Source: Fuerstiella sp. (lineage in GTDB: Bacteria; Planctomycetota; Planctomycetia; Planctomycetales; Planctomycetaceae). From it: 64,000 nt of DNA. Below are positions 53,987-63,920 of this stretch, piece by piece. Each line of letters starts with the position of its first letter. Within the stretch, counting starts at the first letter, position 1. The stretch is taken from contig JAQWOH010000015.1 in NCBI GenBank assembly GCA_029245955.1, forward strand, positions 1-64,000, read 5' to 3'. Both the position numbers and the translations under genes were made by a program. The notes below the pieces were generated by a model, which saw only the letters and a program-made list of their open reading frames with translations, was not told where the DNA came from and did not search any database.

Positions 53987-55248
53987 ACCAGCAACTCCTG
54001 GATCGATTCGGTGGCCGGATCACCGATCGGAATTGATCGGCCCGGCAGGTCATGCTCGGCGGTGGAGTCCAGGCCGACGGCCTGCAGGTAGGTGTGAAAC
54101 AGATGGCTGGCATCGACTTCTCGGTCGGCCACTTCCGTCCCGGTTTCATTAGTACTGCCGATTACGGCACCGGGCTGAATGCCGCAGCCGCCCAGTGCGA
54201 TCGACCATGCGGTACCCCAGTGGTCACGACCGTAACGCACATTGACTTTGGGGGTGCGTCCGAATTCGGAATAGATCACAACCAGTGTGCTCTCCAGCAT
54301 TCCTCGGGTTTCAAGATCGTCCAGCAACATGCAGAACGGTCTGTCGAACTCGCCCAGCTGCTCAAGATGAAAGTTGAAGTTCTCTGCATGAGAATCGTAC
54401 CCGTGATGGGTGACCTTCACACATGCAGCACCGTTTTCCAGCAGCGTGCGGGCGAGCAGGCAATAGCGGCCGAAGTCGTGAGTACCGTAGCGTTCGAGAT
54501 CCTTCTTTGACGCTGTGCCTTCGAACATCGCTCTGCGTTCCATCAGTCCGGCCGCCTGATCGTACGATGCGTCGTAGGCTTCGGTCATCGCCTTCGAACG
54601 CCGATCGGCAAAGCGTTGGTTGAATTGAAGTCGCAGTTTGTCGCGGCTCGCGTCGGCAACGGCATCGATACCGGCCGGAGCGCTGAGGTTTCCGGGAGGC
54701 TTAATGCCTTCCAGTTTCAGCTGTCCGTGTTTCGCTCCCAGAAAGGCCGCGCCGCCAGCCACATCGGAAAGTCCTCGACTGGAAACGTGAACATATCCGG
54801 GAAGATTGCTGTTTGGTGTGGCCAGGTATTTTGAAGCCACCGCACCGACGTATGGGAATTGACCCACACGGCGGCCTTTTTCCATAAACTGTCGCCCCTG
54901 TTCGTGGTCATTAATCTTGATGTTAATGCTGCGTACGATGGAAAGCAGGTGCATGCGTTGGGCGATGTTCGGCAACAGTTCTGAAATGTGGATGCCCGGC
55001 ACGGATGTGGGAATGGCCTGAAACGGTCCGCCGTGGACGGTTCCTGGTTTCGGATCCCATGATTCCAGCTGACTGACACCCCCTTGCAGGAAGACCTGCA
55101 GAATTCTTTTCTGCTGATGTTTGAGTTGATCTGCCTGCGCGTGGGTGTCCACGAGGCCAATTCCCGCAGCACCTGCCACTGTGCTCGTCAGGAACCGGCG
55201 TCGTGCCATTTCATGTTCGAGCGGATTGCAGCCTTGATTTCGTCGCAT
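53983..55248 (-). CDS. DUF1501 family exported protein
   Basis: A 421-residue DUF1501 (sulfatase-like fold) protein. It starts with a Tat-type signal (ARRRFLTSTVAGAAGIGL) and contains GGVSQLESWDPKPGTVHGG, HLLSIVRSINIKINDHEQG, LVVIYSEFGRTPKVN, GRDHWGTAWSIALGG, all family hallmarks, plus the C-terminal dimension of the alkaline phosphatase-like fold. The ATG at 55248 lies just after the DUF1549 stop (55269) and is preferred to 55311. It is the middle gene of the DUF1549-DUF1501-WD40 operon. The reaction of the family is not established. Confidence 0.9.
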   Translation of the reverse strand: MRRNQGCNPLEHEMARRRFLTSTVAGAAGIGLVDTHAQADQLKHQQKRILQVFLQGGVSQLESWDPKPGTVHGGPFQAIPTSVPGIHISELLPNIAQRMHLLSIVRSINIKINDHEQGRQFMEKGRRVGQFPYVGAVASKYLATPNSNLPGYVHVSSRGLSDVAGGAAFLGAKHGQLKLEGIKPPGNLSAPAGIDAVADASRDKLRLQFNQRFADRRSKAMTEAYDASYDQAAGLMERRAMFEGTASKKDLERYGTHDFGRYCLLARTLLENGAACVKVTHHGYDSHAENFNFHLEQLGEFDRPFCMLLDDLETRGMLESTLVVIYSEFGRTPKVNVRYGRDHWGTAWSIALGGCGIQPGAVIGSTNETGTEVADREVDASHLFHTYLQAVGLDSTAEHDLPGRSIPIGDPATESIQELLV

Positions 55249-55268
55249 GACATGTCCTGCTGTTCGCT

Positions 55269-56945
55269 TCAGTGGTTGAATCGAAATTCGGCCGAGGAAA
55301 GAGCGGCCCACACAAGTTTTCGGATCGCCGACTCCCGGTCGTCCGGCTGCTGTTCAAGGAACTGTGTTACGAAGTGTATCTCTCCGATGGCGGGTGGTCG
55401 TGAGAACACGGAAAAATAGAATTCGTCAATCAAATCCGGAGGTTGCAGCATGTTAAGACGGGAGGTTAGCTGGCCACTCCCGGAAGCGATCCAGCTTTGC
55501 AACGCGGCTCCATTCCGCACAAACAATGCCTGATCTGCCGACGCGTCAAATCGAGAAGTCTGAATTCCCACAACGCCGAACAGACCCGCAAAAGTGTCGA
55601 CGTGCGCCTTGAGAGCGTTGTGCAGTGTTTCTTCCTGCCACAGTGGGTCATCGATCTGCTTCTCGGCGTCTTCTGTACCGGCGGCCAGATGTTTTGCCTT
55701 AAGGTCTTTCAGCGTCGTCTCTGTCAGAGAAGTTGCCTGCATCATCGACCATGCGAGTTGTTCGGGGGACAGCGGCTTCAGCATTGACACCGCAAAATGA
55801 GCGGCATCGCTGTCTTCAGCATCACCGTTGTACTGACTACTTTGCTGGTAGGTTTTTGTCAGTGCCAGTTCTCGTAACAGATACCGTATGTCGTAGTCAT
55901 GATCTGCCAGTGTGTCAGCCAGCAGATCAAGCAGCGCCGGACGCAGCGGTGGATTCTCTGCGTGCCACATATCCAGCGGCTCGACGATGCCGCGACCCAT
56001 CATTAATGCCCATAACCGATTTGCAATGTTCCGTCGAAACGCCACATTCGCGGGATCCGTCATTGCTGCGGCCAGCTGAAGTCGTCGACTGTAAACCGGC
56101 ACGGACCGCACCTTCTTATCCGGTTTGACGGTATAGGGTTCTTCTGCCGCGGGTGGATCTTCGATGGGAGGCAGGTCCAGCAGACGAGGTGCTGTCTCGT
56201 CGGATTCGCTGGTGAACACCGATGTGAATTTGACGGCTCCTTCTGCCTTTTCACCAATCGAAGTCTGCTTTGATTTGGGATCGGTAAACAGGTAGCTGCG
56301 GTTCAGAAATGCCGCCAGTCCGTGGTAATGACGCTGCAGATAACCTTCGATGTTCGGGTGGTCGTGGCACTGTGCACACTGCAGATCGCGACCCAGGAAT
56401 ATGCGTCCCAGATCGCGCGTCATGGTGTCCGTTTTCATTTCGCGATCGAGCAGAAACCTCGCTGCAGGACGAGTTTTTTCGTCGGTACCATCGGCCGTCA
56501 GCATTTCGGAGACAAGCTGGTCCCATGGTTTATTCTGTGCAAACGACTGCCGCAGATAATTCCGCCATTCATCGGACTTGATATGTTTGTCCGGGCGACG
56601 TTCCATCAGCATCGTATCGAATTCATATTGCATCCGCCGTGCATACTGAGGCGACGTCAGTAACTGGTCGATCAGTCTGGCACGCTTGTCAGTGGATCTG
56701 TCTGCCAGAAACCGGCGTGCCTGTTCGGCGCTGGGAATCATACCCGTCAGATCGAGATAGAGTCGTCTGGCAAAGGCCGCATCTCCGGCGTCGTCGGCAG
56801 CGACGTTCTCGAATCCCACACTCCCCATACCGACCGCCATGTCGACCCACTTGTGCAACGGAGTGTCCGCAACTGATGATGCTGCCGAGCAGGCAATCAT
56901 CGTCAGACTAATTAACATTGTCTTCCTGGAAGGACGCAGATGCAT
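55269..56945 (-). CDS. DUF1549/DUF1553 exported protein with CxxCH motif
   Basis: A 558-residue protein with a signal peptide (LISLTMIACSAASSVADT). DUF1549 covers about 45-270, including FARRLYLDLTGMIPSAEQA and the cytochrome-c-like CAQCHDHP, followed by FLNRSYLF. DUF1553 covers about 300-540 with NRLWALMMGRGIVEPLDMWH and LLRELALTKTYQQSSQY. It is the first gene of an operon with DUF1501 and WD40. The heme-type motif suggests electron transfer, but the physiological partner is unknown. It is shorter than the 800-residue DUF1549/DUF1553 proteins that carry extra N-terminal domains, such as the one at 61440. Confidence 0.9.
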   Translation of the reverse strand: MHLRPSRKTMLISLTMIACSAASSVADTPLHKWVDMAVGMGSVGFENVAADDAGDAAFARRLYLDLTGMIPSAEQARRFLADRSTDKRARLIDQLLTSPQYARRMQYEFDTMLMERRPDKHIKSDEWRNYLRQSFAQNKPWDQLVSEMLTADGTDEKTRPAARFLLDREMKTDTMTRDLGRIFLGRDLQCAQCHDHPNIEGYLQRHYHGLAAFLNRSYLFTDPKSKQTSIGEKAEGAVKFTSVFTSESDETAPRLLDLPPIEDPPAAEEPYTVKPDKKVRSVPVYSRRLQLAAAMTDPANVAFRRNIANRLWALMMGRGIVEPLDMWHAENPPLRPALLDLLADTLADHDYDIRYLLRELALTKTYQQSSQYNGDAEDSDAAHFAVSMLKPLSPEQLAWSMMQATSLTETTLKDLKAKHLAAGTEDAEKQIDDPLWQEETLHNALKAHVDTFAGLFGVVGIQTSRFDASADQALFVRNGAALQSWIASGSGQLTSRLNMLQPPDLIDEFYFSVFSRPPAIGEIHFVTQFLEQQPDDRESAIRKLVWAALSSAEFRFNH

Positions 56946-57455
56946 GGGCGGGGCAAGTCGAGGTGATGGTGGGTGACTTTCCGGTAAACCAGTTTACCCG
57001 ATATTCCGGACGTACACCAACTGACAAATGGTTATCAGAACGAAAAATGGCGGGGTGACGTGACAGGTGCGGTTCAGGCGAAATGGCTAAGCGAATTCAG
57101 AGTTCACTTGATCTTACGCGAATTGTTCCGTGATTGAGTTTCTCTTCAGGACTTGCGAAAGTCAGCGCATTCTGTTTTTCGGATGGCAGCTCGGCCACCT
57201 GGGATGATTGTATCAAGTTAGACCAATTCGCAGGACGGGACGATGGTCCCGTCCTGTGGCGGAAAACCATAATCTGTGACTGCATCAAACGTTCAGTGTT
57301 GAGTCGTTTCCCGTATGCACGGTAGCATGAACTAATGCATACAGGAGCTGATCGCCTGCGGTCGCAGACAGCCCCCCAGTGTCACACATCAAGACGCTCG
57401 GTCGTGGCGACGCCGGCCAATTAAAATCCCGTCACCCGGAAGAAATGACTTTGGT
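56946..57455. other. gene-free divergent region with an 11-bp inverted repeat (57231-57256)
   Basis: About 510 bp between the divergent DUF1549 and DUF1501 genes. CAGGACGGGAC (57231-57241) and GTCCCGTCCTG (57246-57256) form a perfect stem with a 4-nt loop and no T run. It sits about 200 bp before the DUF1501 start and could be an operator, an RNA element or a mobile-element remnant. No coding frame with a recognisable domain was found. Confidence 0.5.
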
Positions 57456-58847
57456 ATGAATCTGGATCGAGCAATGCAGAGGCGGAGTTTTCTTGGCGTC
57501 GGAATTGCTGGCGGTCTGACTGTGCGAGTTTCTTCGCTTGCGGAAGCGGCATCAGCAGGTCGCAAGGCGCGGGCGAAGAATGTTCTGGTCATTTTGGAAC
57601 AGGGAGGTCTTTCTCACCTGGACACCTGGGACCCCAAGCCGGATGTCGTGACCGAGCATCGCAGTCCGTTCGGACCCGTTTCCACCGCTGTTCCCGGATT
57701 GCAGTTTACATCGTTGCTGTCAAAGACGGCTCGCGTGGCCGACCGTCTGACGGTGATTCGGTCCATGTTTCATGACCGTGCCGGTGCTAATGGGCATCCG
57801 CTGGGAACACAGTATGCCCTGTCGGGAGAACTTCCGGGCGGACCTCTGGAGATGCCCGACATCGGGTCGATTGTGTCTCAGAAAATGGGTACGGAATGTG
57901 ACTACCTGCCGCCATACATCATGGTGCCGGGGAATCATGAGCAGGCCAAGCAGACGCGTCTGGGGTTCCTTCCGGCATCGGCAAAAGTGTTTAAGACCGG
58001 AGGCCGTGATCTGTCTGATCCGAACTGGAGAGTCAACGACCTGGGCTTGTTAACCGGGGTCGATCGTGGCCGGTTCCGCGATCGACGCGATCTGCTCAGC
58101 AACTTGAACGTGGGTGTGGCTCCAGGCGAAAGTGGTCCTGTGCGGACACTTTCAGATCTTGCCGACCAGGCAGCTAATCTGCTGACCAATCCGCAGACTC
58201 AAAGGGCTTTCAATCTTGCCGAAGAGGCGGACGCTACGCGCGATCAATACGGTCGCGGTCACCGTGGCCAGTGTTATCTGCTGGGGCGACGTTTAATCGA
58301 ACGTGGCGTTCGCTTTGTGACTGTCGATGTGCGCGAGCCGCTCACCGACAAAACTCCCGGTGGTTTCAATATGAACTGGGACCATCACGATTACATCTAC
58401 AACAAAGGTTCGTGCGGCACGATTCGCAATGCGGCCGGAGGCGAGGGACGCTATGGCATCGGTCACTGGGTCATGATGGGCAGCACGGATCAGGCGTTTG
58501 CAGCCTTGATTACCGATCTGGAAGACCGAGGATTGCTGGATGAAACGCTTGTCGCATTTGTGACCGAGTTTGGTCGAACGCCTCGGTTGAATCGGTTCGA
58601 GGGTCGAGACCACTGGACGAATGCTTATTCCATCGCTCTTGCGGGAGCCGGAGTGCCGGGTGGCCAGGTCGTTGGTTCCAGTGACGCTGAAGGCGGATAC
58701 GTGACCAATCGACCGTTGCGTCCCGATGATTACGCTGCCACGATCTATGAAAAGCTGGGCCTGGATCGTTCGCAGCCGGTTTATACCCCGTCCAATCGTC
58801 CCGTATTCCTCGCTCACAAAGGAAAGGCGATTGATGAAGTGTTCTGA
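57456..58847 (+). CDS. DUF1501 family exported protein
   Basis: A 463-residue DUF1501 protein with a Tat-type start (MQRRSFLGVGIAGGLTVRV). It has LEQGGLSHLDTWDPKPD, ADRLTVIRSMFHDRAGANGH, LVAFVTEFGRTPRLN and EGRDHWTNAYSIALAGAG. It is more complete than the copy at 53983 around the middle (GFNMNWDHHDYIYNKG). It is the first gene of a plus-strand group with an exported protein and a DUF1549/DUF1553 protein, the same pairing as in the operon at 53-57 kb but in reverse gene order. Confidence 0.92.
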   Translation: MNLDRAMQRRSFLGVGIAGGLTVRVSSLAEAASAGRKARAKNVLVILEQGGLSHLDTWDPKPDVVTEHRSPFGPVSTAVPGLQFTSLLSKTARVADRLTVIRSMFHDRAGANGHPLGTQYALSGELPGGPLEMPDIGSIVSQKMGTECDYLPPYIMVPGNHEQAKQTRLGFLPASAKVFKTGGRDLSDPNWRVNDLGLLTGVDRGRFRDRRDLLSNLNVGVAPGESGPVRTLSDLADQAANLLTNPQTQRAFNLAEEADATRDQYGRGHRGQCYLLGRRLIERGVRFVTVDVREPLTDKTPGGFNMNWDHHDYIYNKGSCGTIRNAAGGEGRYGIGHWVMMGSTDQAFAALITDLEDRGLLDETLVAFVTEFGRTPRLNRFEGRDHWTNAYSIALAGAGVPGGQVVGSSDAEGGYVTNRPLRPDDYAATIYEKLGLDRSQPVYTPSNRPVFLAHKGKAIDEVF

Positions 58848-59033
58848 TGGTGTGCTGGATCTGACGTTTGTCTGACCGCCAGCGACCGAGCGCGGGGAGC
58901 CACGCGTTTCAACGAAGGCCTCCCGCGGCATTAATTCTGTCCGATTTCAGTGTCTCCTCGCTGTTGACCTCCGACCCCTGCCACAAGTTTGACTCTCCCT
59001 CCCGCACCGTCGTTTTTTCTGTCCGCTTTACCC

Positions 59034-61385
59034 ATGTCTGCACTCTTGATTCATCCACGCTGCTTTCTGTTCGCCTTTACGGCTGTCCTGTTTTACAGCC
59101 ACTTTGTTTCAGCAGACCCGCCCAAAGCCATTCGCATTGAGCCTCTGGCTGTTGTACCAGGCGAGACGTCCGAACTTGTTCTTCATGGCTTGAATCTTGC
59201 CGATGCAACAGATGTCTGGTCATCGTCAGGGGCGGACAACGACGGGCTTACGGTCGGACTGGCCGGTCAGCGCTTAACGAAACAGCGTCCGTCCCGGGAG
59301 CCGTCTGACAGAGTCACATTGCTGAGTACATCAGTTGCCGGAACCTGTCCCGTGGGAATCTATAGTGTACGTGTGGCGACTGTCGAGGGAATTTCGAATC
59401 CACTGCTGTTCATGATTGACGATCTGCCGACAGTGCCGGGAGCAAAAGATAACCACTCGCTGAAAGCGGCGCAGACGATTGAATTACCAACGGCAATTGA
59501 CGGAGTGACTGAATCCGGTCAGGCAGATTATTATCAGAGTTCGGGCCGTCCAGGTGAGTGGGTATCCGTGGAAGCGGTTGCCACTCGACTTGGAACCAGG
59601 CTGGATCCTCTGATCCGAATACTGGATGCGGCAGGTGAAGAGCTCATTTTTGTCGATGATTCACCTGGCCTGTCGGGTGACTGTCGAGTGCGTTTCCAAC
59701 GACCTGAGTCCGGCACGTTTGTTGTGTCAATCGAAGACGCATCACTGGGAGGAAGTTCGGCGTATCAATACCGGTTGAGGGTTGGTGATTTCCCCCTCGT
59801 TGCAGGCACACTTCCGGCCGCCGCGAAGCGAGACCGGTCATCCCTGTTGCGTCTCATCGGTCCGGATATTGACGACGTCGCCAAACCTGGCTCCATCCTG
59901 TACGGTGCAGCCAATCGCATTTCAATCAGCGGCCGTAAGGACGCGGGGTCCGGTTACGCGAAAGTGTTTGAGTCTGACCTTGCTCAGTCTGTCGCTGTCG
60001 CCGGTTCTGCTGTCGACGTGCCGTTTCCCTGTGGACTCAGTGGTGTGATCGCTCAGTCCGGTGAAATTCACTCGTTCCGGTTCGCCGCAGAAAAAGGGGA
60101 CCATATTGTTCTGTCAGACATGTCGCGCCAGTCAGGTGCGGCCGCTATGCTGGCTCTGGCGATTCGGGACGAATCCGGCAGGGCTATTGGCGTGAATCGG
60201 CGGCCTGGTACAGCCGGTGGTACACTGACTGTCAGCATTCCTGAGGACGGAAATTATCTGGCCGAGGTATCTGAGATCGGAAACCGGAGTGGGTCGGACT
60301 ATGTTTACTACGCCGAGTTGCGGCACAACAGTCCCGATTTCGAACTGGTGCTCGAATCGGCCAGCATCATCCTGCCTGTCGACGGGTATGCCATCGTCAA
60401 GGTCACGGCTGACCGGAAAGGATACAACGGACCAATCAGAATTCAGGTGACTGGTCCTGACGGGCCTCTTGCGGTGGCAAACGAGTTGATCCTGGAAAAG
60501 AAGAAAGACACTCGACTCAAGATTTACGTTCCTGAAAACATGCGACCTGGACAGGCAATGTCTCTGACCGTTTCGGGGGCGAGTGTTAAACCCAATGACG
60601 ATGATGCCGGTGAATCGCTTCACAGAGTCGCTTCAACGGTCGGCCTGTTTCGGAAGTCAGTGCCGCAGACTCCTCATCCACCTGTTGAATTGCAAAACGT
60701 TCTGGCCGCTGTCACAGGTCCGGCAATCCCTGAGTTCTTTAATCTGAGTCTGGATAATGGAGCTGTCTTTTTTCCTCGTTACGTCGGGGAAGTTTACTTC
60801 ACCGTTCGAGTAAAACAGCGTGCCGCAGGGTTTACCGCTCCCGTGGCTTTGCGTGTGGAAGGTCTGCCGGAAGGATTCCGCGTGAGTGGCGGCGAAAACG
60901 CTGTTGGTCGCAGCGAGAATAATGAATATCGGTTTCAGCTGAATGGTCCCGCTGAGGCTGCTGCCGGAGTCAGTGTGATTCGAATTATCGGTGAAGCGAC
61001 GTTTAAAGGTCAGACAAAAGAGGTGGCGTTGAAGAAGCTGCCTTTCCGCGTTATCGAGCCGCTGATCGTGGGGGGGAAATCTGCGGGCCCGGTACAGCCA
61101 GGTGGCGAGCAGGAACTGACTGTGCGTACACAACGTTTTGTGCCGCGTGCCGGTGGTGATATGAAGCAGATTCAGTTAGAGCTGACGGCCGCGCCTGCGG
61201 GAATTACTCTGCAGCTGGGAGCTGTGATCGCGGCAGCGAAGAACGAATCACAGGTGAAAATACAGGTTGCTGCAGATGCGCAGCCTGGAAGATACAATTT
61301 GATTCTGCAGGCGACCACTGAAGTTGCAGGACACGAGTTTACGGTGTTGAGTGATTCGTTTCCGCTGGTTGTTGTTCCGCAGTAG
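59034..61385 (+). CDS. large exported protein with pre-peptidase C-terminal-like domains
   Basis: A 783-residue exported protein with a signal peptide (FLFAFTAVLFYSHFVSA). After an Ig-like part (IEPLAVVPGETSELVLHG) it has a bacterial pre-peptidase C-terminal (PPC) domain-like region with ESGQADYYQSSGRPGEWVS and RVRFQRPESGTFVVSIEDA, and a second such stretch (SGEIHSFRFAAEKGDHIVL) around 345-430. The last 300 residues are beta-sandwich-like repeats without catalytic motifs. The ATG at 59034 is preferred to 58989. This group of exported proteins often lies beside DUF1501 and DUF1549 genes in planctomycetes. It has no obvious enzymatic role. Confidence 0.8.
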   Translation: MSALLIHPRCFLFAFTAVLFYSHFVSADPPKAIRIEPLAVVPGETSELVLHGLNLADATDVWSSSGADNDGLTVGLAGQRLTKQRPSREPSDRVTLLSTSVAGTCPVGIYSVRVATVEGISNPLLFMIDDLPTVPGAKDNHSLKAAQTIELPTAIDGVTESGQADYYQSSGRPGEWVSVEAVATRLGTRLDPLIRILDAAGEELIFVDDSPGLSGDCRVRFQRPESGTFVVSIEDASLGGSSAYQYRLRVGDFPLVAGTLPAAAKRDRSSLLRLIGPDIDDVAKPGSILYGAANRISISGRKDAGSGYAKVFESDLAQSVAVAGSAVDVPFPCGLSGVIAQSGEIHSFRFAAEKGDHIVLSDMSRQSGAAAMLALAIRDESGRAIGVNRRPGTAGGTLTVSIPEDGNYLAEVSEIGNRSGSDYVYYAELRHNSPDFELVLESASIILPVDGYAIVKVTADRKGYNGPIRIQVTGPDGPLAVANELILEKKKDTRLKIYVPENMRPGQAMSLTVSGASVKPNDDDAGESLHRVASTVGLFRKSVPQTPHPPVELQNVLAAVTGPAIPEFFNLSLDNGAVFFPRYVGEVYFTVRVKQRAAGFTAPVALRVEGLPEGFRVSGGENAVGRSENNEYRFQLNGPAEAAAGVSVIRIIGEATFKGQTKEVALKKLPFRVIEPLIVGGKSAGPVQPGGEQELTVRTQRFVPRAGGDMKQIQLELTAAPAGITLQLGAVIAAAKNESQVKIQVAADAQPGRYNLILQATTEVAGHEFTVLSDSFPLVVVPQ

Positions 61386-61439
61386 TGCAGGACATTCATG
61401 AGACCGGTCAGCAGTCTTGTAGACGTGAGCAGGATATAC

Positions 61440-63905
61440 ATGAAGAACGGCTGTCAAATTATCTGCTGTTTGTACGCGGTGTCGTTCGTATCGGCGACGG
61501 CTGTGCTCGCAGATGAGAAGACGATTTCGTCTGCGGGTCAGCGACTTGAGGTTCATCCGGAGCAGGTGGAACTTCGGTCCGTCGGACAGCGATATCATAT
61601 GCTGGTATCGCTGATCGACAGGGCGGGCCTGCCGGTCGATGCTACGCGAGTTGCGCAGTTCGAGTCAGCTGATCCCGCCGTCGTCACGGTTCGGGACGGG
61701 CAACTTGTCGCCGTTGCTCCAGGTCGCACCGATGTTCGGGTGAATGTGGCAGGACAGTCTGTGACGATTTCTGTTGTTGTCTCCGGCAATAAGCCAGGTT
61801 CTGTGTCGCTGCGAAATGAAGTGATTCCGATCCTGTCGCGACAGGGGTGCAGCGCTGGTGCCTGTCATGGTTCACCGCAGGGCAAGGGTGGGTTTCGATT
61901 GTCGCTTCGTGGCTTTGACCCAACGCTGGACGAAGCGACCCTGCGGGGTGAGTTTTTTGCGCGACGGGTTAACGTACTTGACGCGGACACAAGTCTGCTG
62001 CTGCGAAAGCCTCTGATGCAGGTGCCACACGCGGGCGGGCCCAGATTGCTGGCGAATTCGATCGCCCACACAGTGCTTCGGAACTGGATTGCTGAAGGTC
62101 GCCATACAGACGCGGCGACGGCACCGTCGTGCGTCGGGCTGATGCTGCATCCTCCGTCCGGCCGACAGCTTAACCGTGATGTTGCACGCCAGCAGTTCCT
62201 GGCAATTGCGGAGTTTTCGGATGGCTCCTTCAGGGACGTAACGGATCTGGCTGTCTTTACCACTTCTGATGCCGGCGTTGCTGCAGTGTCTGCTGACGGA
62301 CTTGTCGAACGAGCGGATGACACAGCACGCGGCCAGACTGCAATTACGGCCCGGTACCTGGACCAGATGGAAACAAGTTTTCTGACCGTTGTGTCGGAAA
62401 CTACCGGATTCACGTGGCCTGATCCTGCTGAGTCGAACTTTGTCGATCAGTTGGTGCATGCACGGCTGAAGCAGCTGGAGTACGTTCCGTCTCGTCGAAC
62501 GCCGGACGGTGAGTTTCTGCGCCGTGTCTATCTGGATGTGACGGGGCTGTTGCCACCCACCGACGTCACCCAGTCGTTTCTTGCGGATGTGTCTGAGCAA
62601 AAACGAACGAGTCTGATTGATGAACTGCTGGCGTCCAGCGAGCATGCTAAATTTCAGACACTGCAGTGGGGGGACACGTTACGGATCCGCAAAGCCAGCA
62701 TTTCTTCGCCCGGCGTATTCAAGTTCTACCGCTGGCTGGTCCGAGCTTTTGAGCAGAACATGCCGTATGACCAGTTTGCCGGTGAGTTGCTGACTGCGTC
62801 CGGTAGTTCATTCGAAAATCCGCCCGTCAATTATTTCCGAACGGCCGCCAGCACCAATGACTGCACGGAGTCCACGGCTCAGATATTTCTGGGAGCCCGT
62901 CTGGAATGTGCCAAGTGCCACAATCATCCCCACGAGAAATGGACTCAGGATAACTACTACGGTCTGGCCGCTTTCTTTAACAGAATTCAGCGGGACGCCA
63001 CGCTGCGGAAAGACGAGATCTTTGTGTCTGTGGCCGACACCGGTGAAGTCACTCAGCCACGGACCGGTGAGAAAATGAAGCCGTGGCTGCCGGGGCAGGG
63101 AGATATTCAGATCGCTGACGACGCGGATCGGCGAGTCGTACTTGTGGAATGGTTGACGTCGCCTAATAACAAGCTGTTTGCAGAGGTCGAAGTGAATCGA
63201 CTGTGGCGCAGTGTCATGGGCAGAGGCATCGTGGATCCGGCCGATGATTTTCGCGCTTCGAATCCACCTTCGAATACTGAACTGCTTAATGCTCTGGCAG
63301 AAGACTTTGTGAAACACAACTTTGATCGCCGACACATCTTGCGCCTCATTCTGAACAGTCAGACATATCAGCGACGTTCGGAAGCGAACCTTTCAAACGG
63401 CGGCGATGATCGTTTCTTCTCCCGGTACACACGGCGTCTGTTGACGGCCGAACAACTGCTGGACGCGATCTGCGATGTTACCATGGTCCCTGAATCGTTC
63501 AGCGGGCTTCCATCCGGGATACGCGCGACCCAGTTGCCCAGTCCGGATTTCGGGAAAGACTTCTTAACTGTCTTTGGCCAGCCGGTACGCACGTCTGTCT
63601 GTCAGTGTGAACGTTCGGATGACCTGAATCTGTCGCAGGCGTTACAGATTGCGAACGGGTCGTACGTTCACGGCAAGCTGACCAACGGCGGCAGTCGTAT
63701 TCGCCAGCTGCTTAATGCAGGACGTTCGATCAGGGAAATCGTTGCTGAGTCTTATCTGGCCGCCTTTTGTCGGGTACCGACGGCAGCAGAATCCAACGCT
63801 GCTGTGAGTTTCATCAGGGCTCCCGGTGAACGATCCGTCGAAGAGAAACTGGAGGATTTCTACTGGGCGTTGCTGAATTCCAATGAATTTCTCTTTCAGC
63901 ATTAG
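61440..63905 (+). CDS. Ig-like/DUF1549/DUF1553 exported protein with cytochrome-like motifs
   Basis: A 821-residue protein with a signal peptide (MKNGCQIICCLYAVSFVSATAVLA). A bacterial Ig-like (Big2) domain covers about 35-120 (QFESADPAVVTVRDGQL, VAPGRTDVRVNV). A cytochrome-like CSAGACHG follows, then DUF1549 (FLRRVYLDVTGLLPPTDV and CAKCHNHPHEKW) and DUF1553 (EVNRLWRSVMGRGIVDPADDF, LRLILNSQTYQRRSEA). The CxxCH suggests covalent heme; the first motif has an unusual C-x4-CH spacing. The ATG at 61440 is preferred to 61398 because of the signal peptide. It is adjacent to the PPC-like gene with a 54-bp gap. Confidence 0.9.
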   Translation: MKNGCQIICCLYAVSFVSATAVLADEKTISSAGQRLEVHPEQVELRSVGQRYHMLVSLIDRAGLPVDATRVAQFESADPAVVTVRDGQLVAVAPGRTDVRVNVAGQSVTISVVVSGNKPGSVSLRNEVIPILSRQGCSAGACHGSPQGKGGFRLSLRGFDPTLDEATLRGEFFARRVNVLDADTSLLLRKPLMQVPHAGGPRLLANSIAHTVLRNWIAEGRHTDAATAPSCVGLMLHPPSGRQLNRDVARQQFLAIAEFSDGSFRDVTDLAVFTTSDAGVAAVSADGLVERADDTARGQTAITARYLDQMETSFLTVVSETTGFTWPDPAESNFVDQLVHARLKQLEYVPSRRTPDGEFLRRVYLDVTGLLPPTDVTQSFLADVSEQKRTSLIDELLASSEHAKFQTLQWGDTLRIRKASISSPGVFKFYRWLVRAFEQNMPYDQFAGELLTASGSSFENPPVNYFRTAASTNDCTESTAQIFLGARLECAKCHNHPHEKWTQDNYYGLAAFFNRIQRDATLRKDEIFVSVADTGEVTQPRTGEKMKPWLPGQGDIQIADDADRRVVLVEWLTSPNNKLFAEVEVNRLWRSVMGRGIVDPADDFRASNPPSNTELLNALAEDFVKHNFDRRHILRLILNSQTYQRRSEANLSNGGDDRFFSRYTRRLLTAEQLLDAICDVTMVPESFSGLPSGIRATQLPSPDFGKDFLTVFGQPVRTSVCQCERSDDLNLSQALQIANGSYVHGKLTNGGSRIRQLLNAGRSIREIVAESYLAAFCRVPTAAESNAAVSFIRAPGERSVEEKLEDFYWALLNSNEFLFQH

Positions 63906-63920
63906 TAAAGACTCCGGCCG

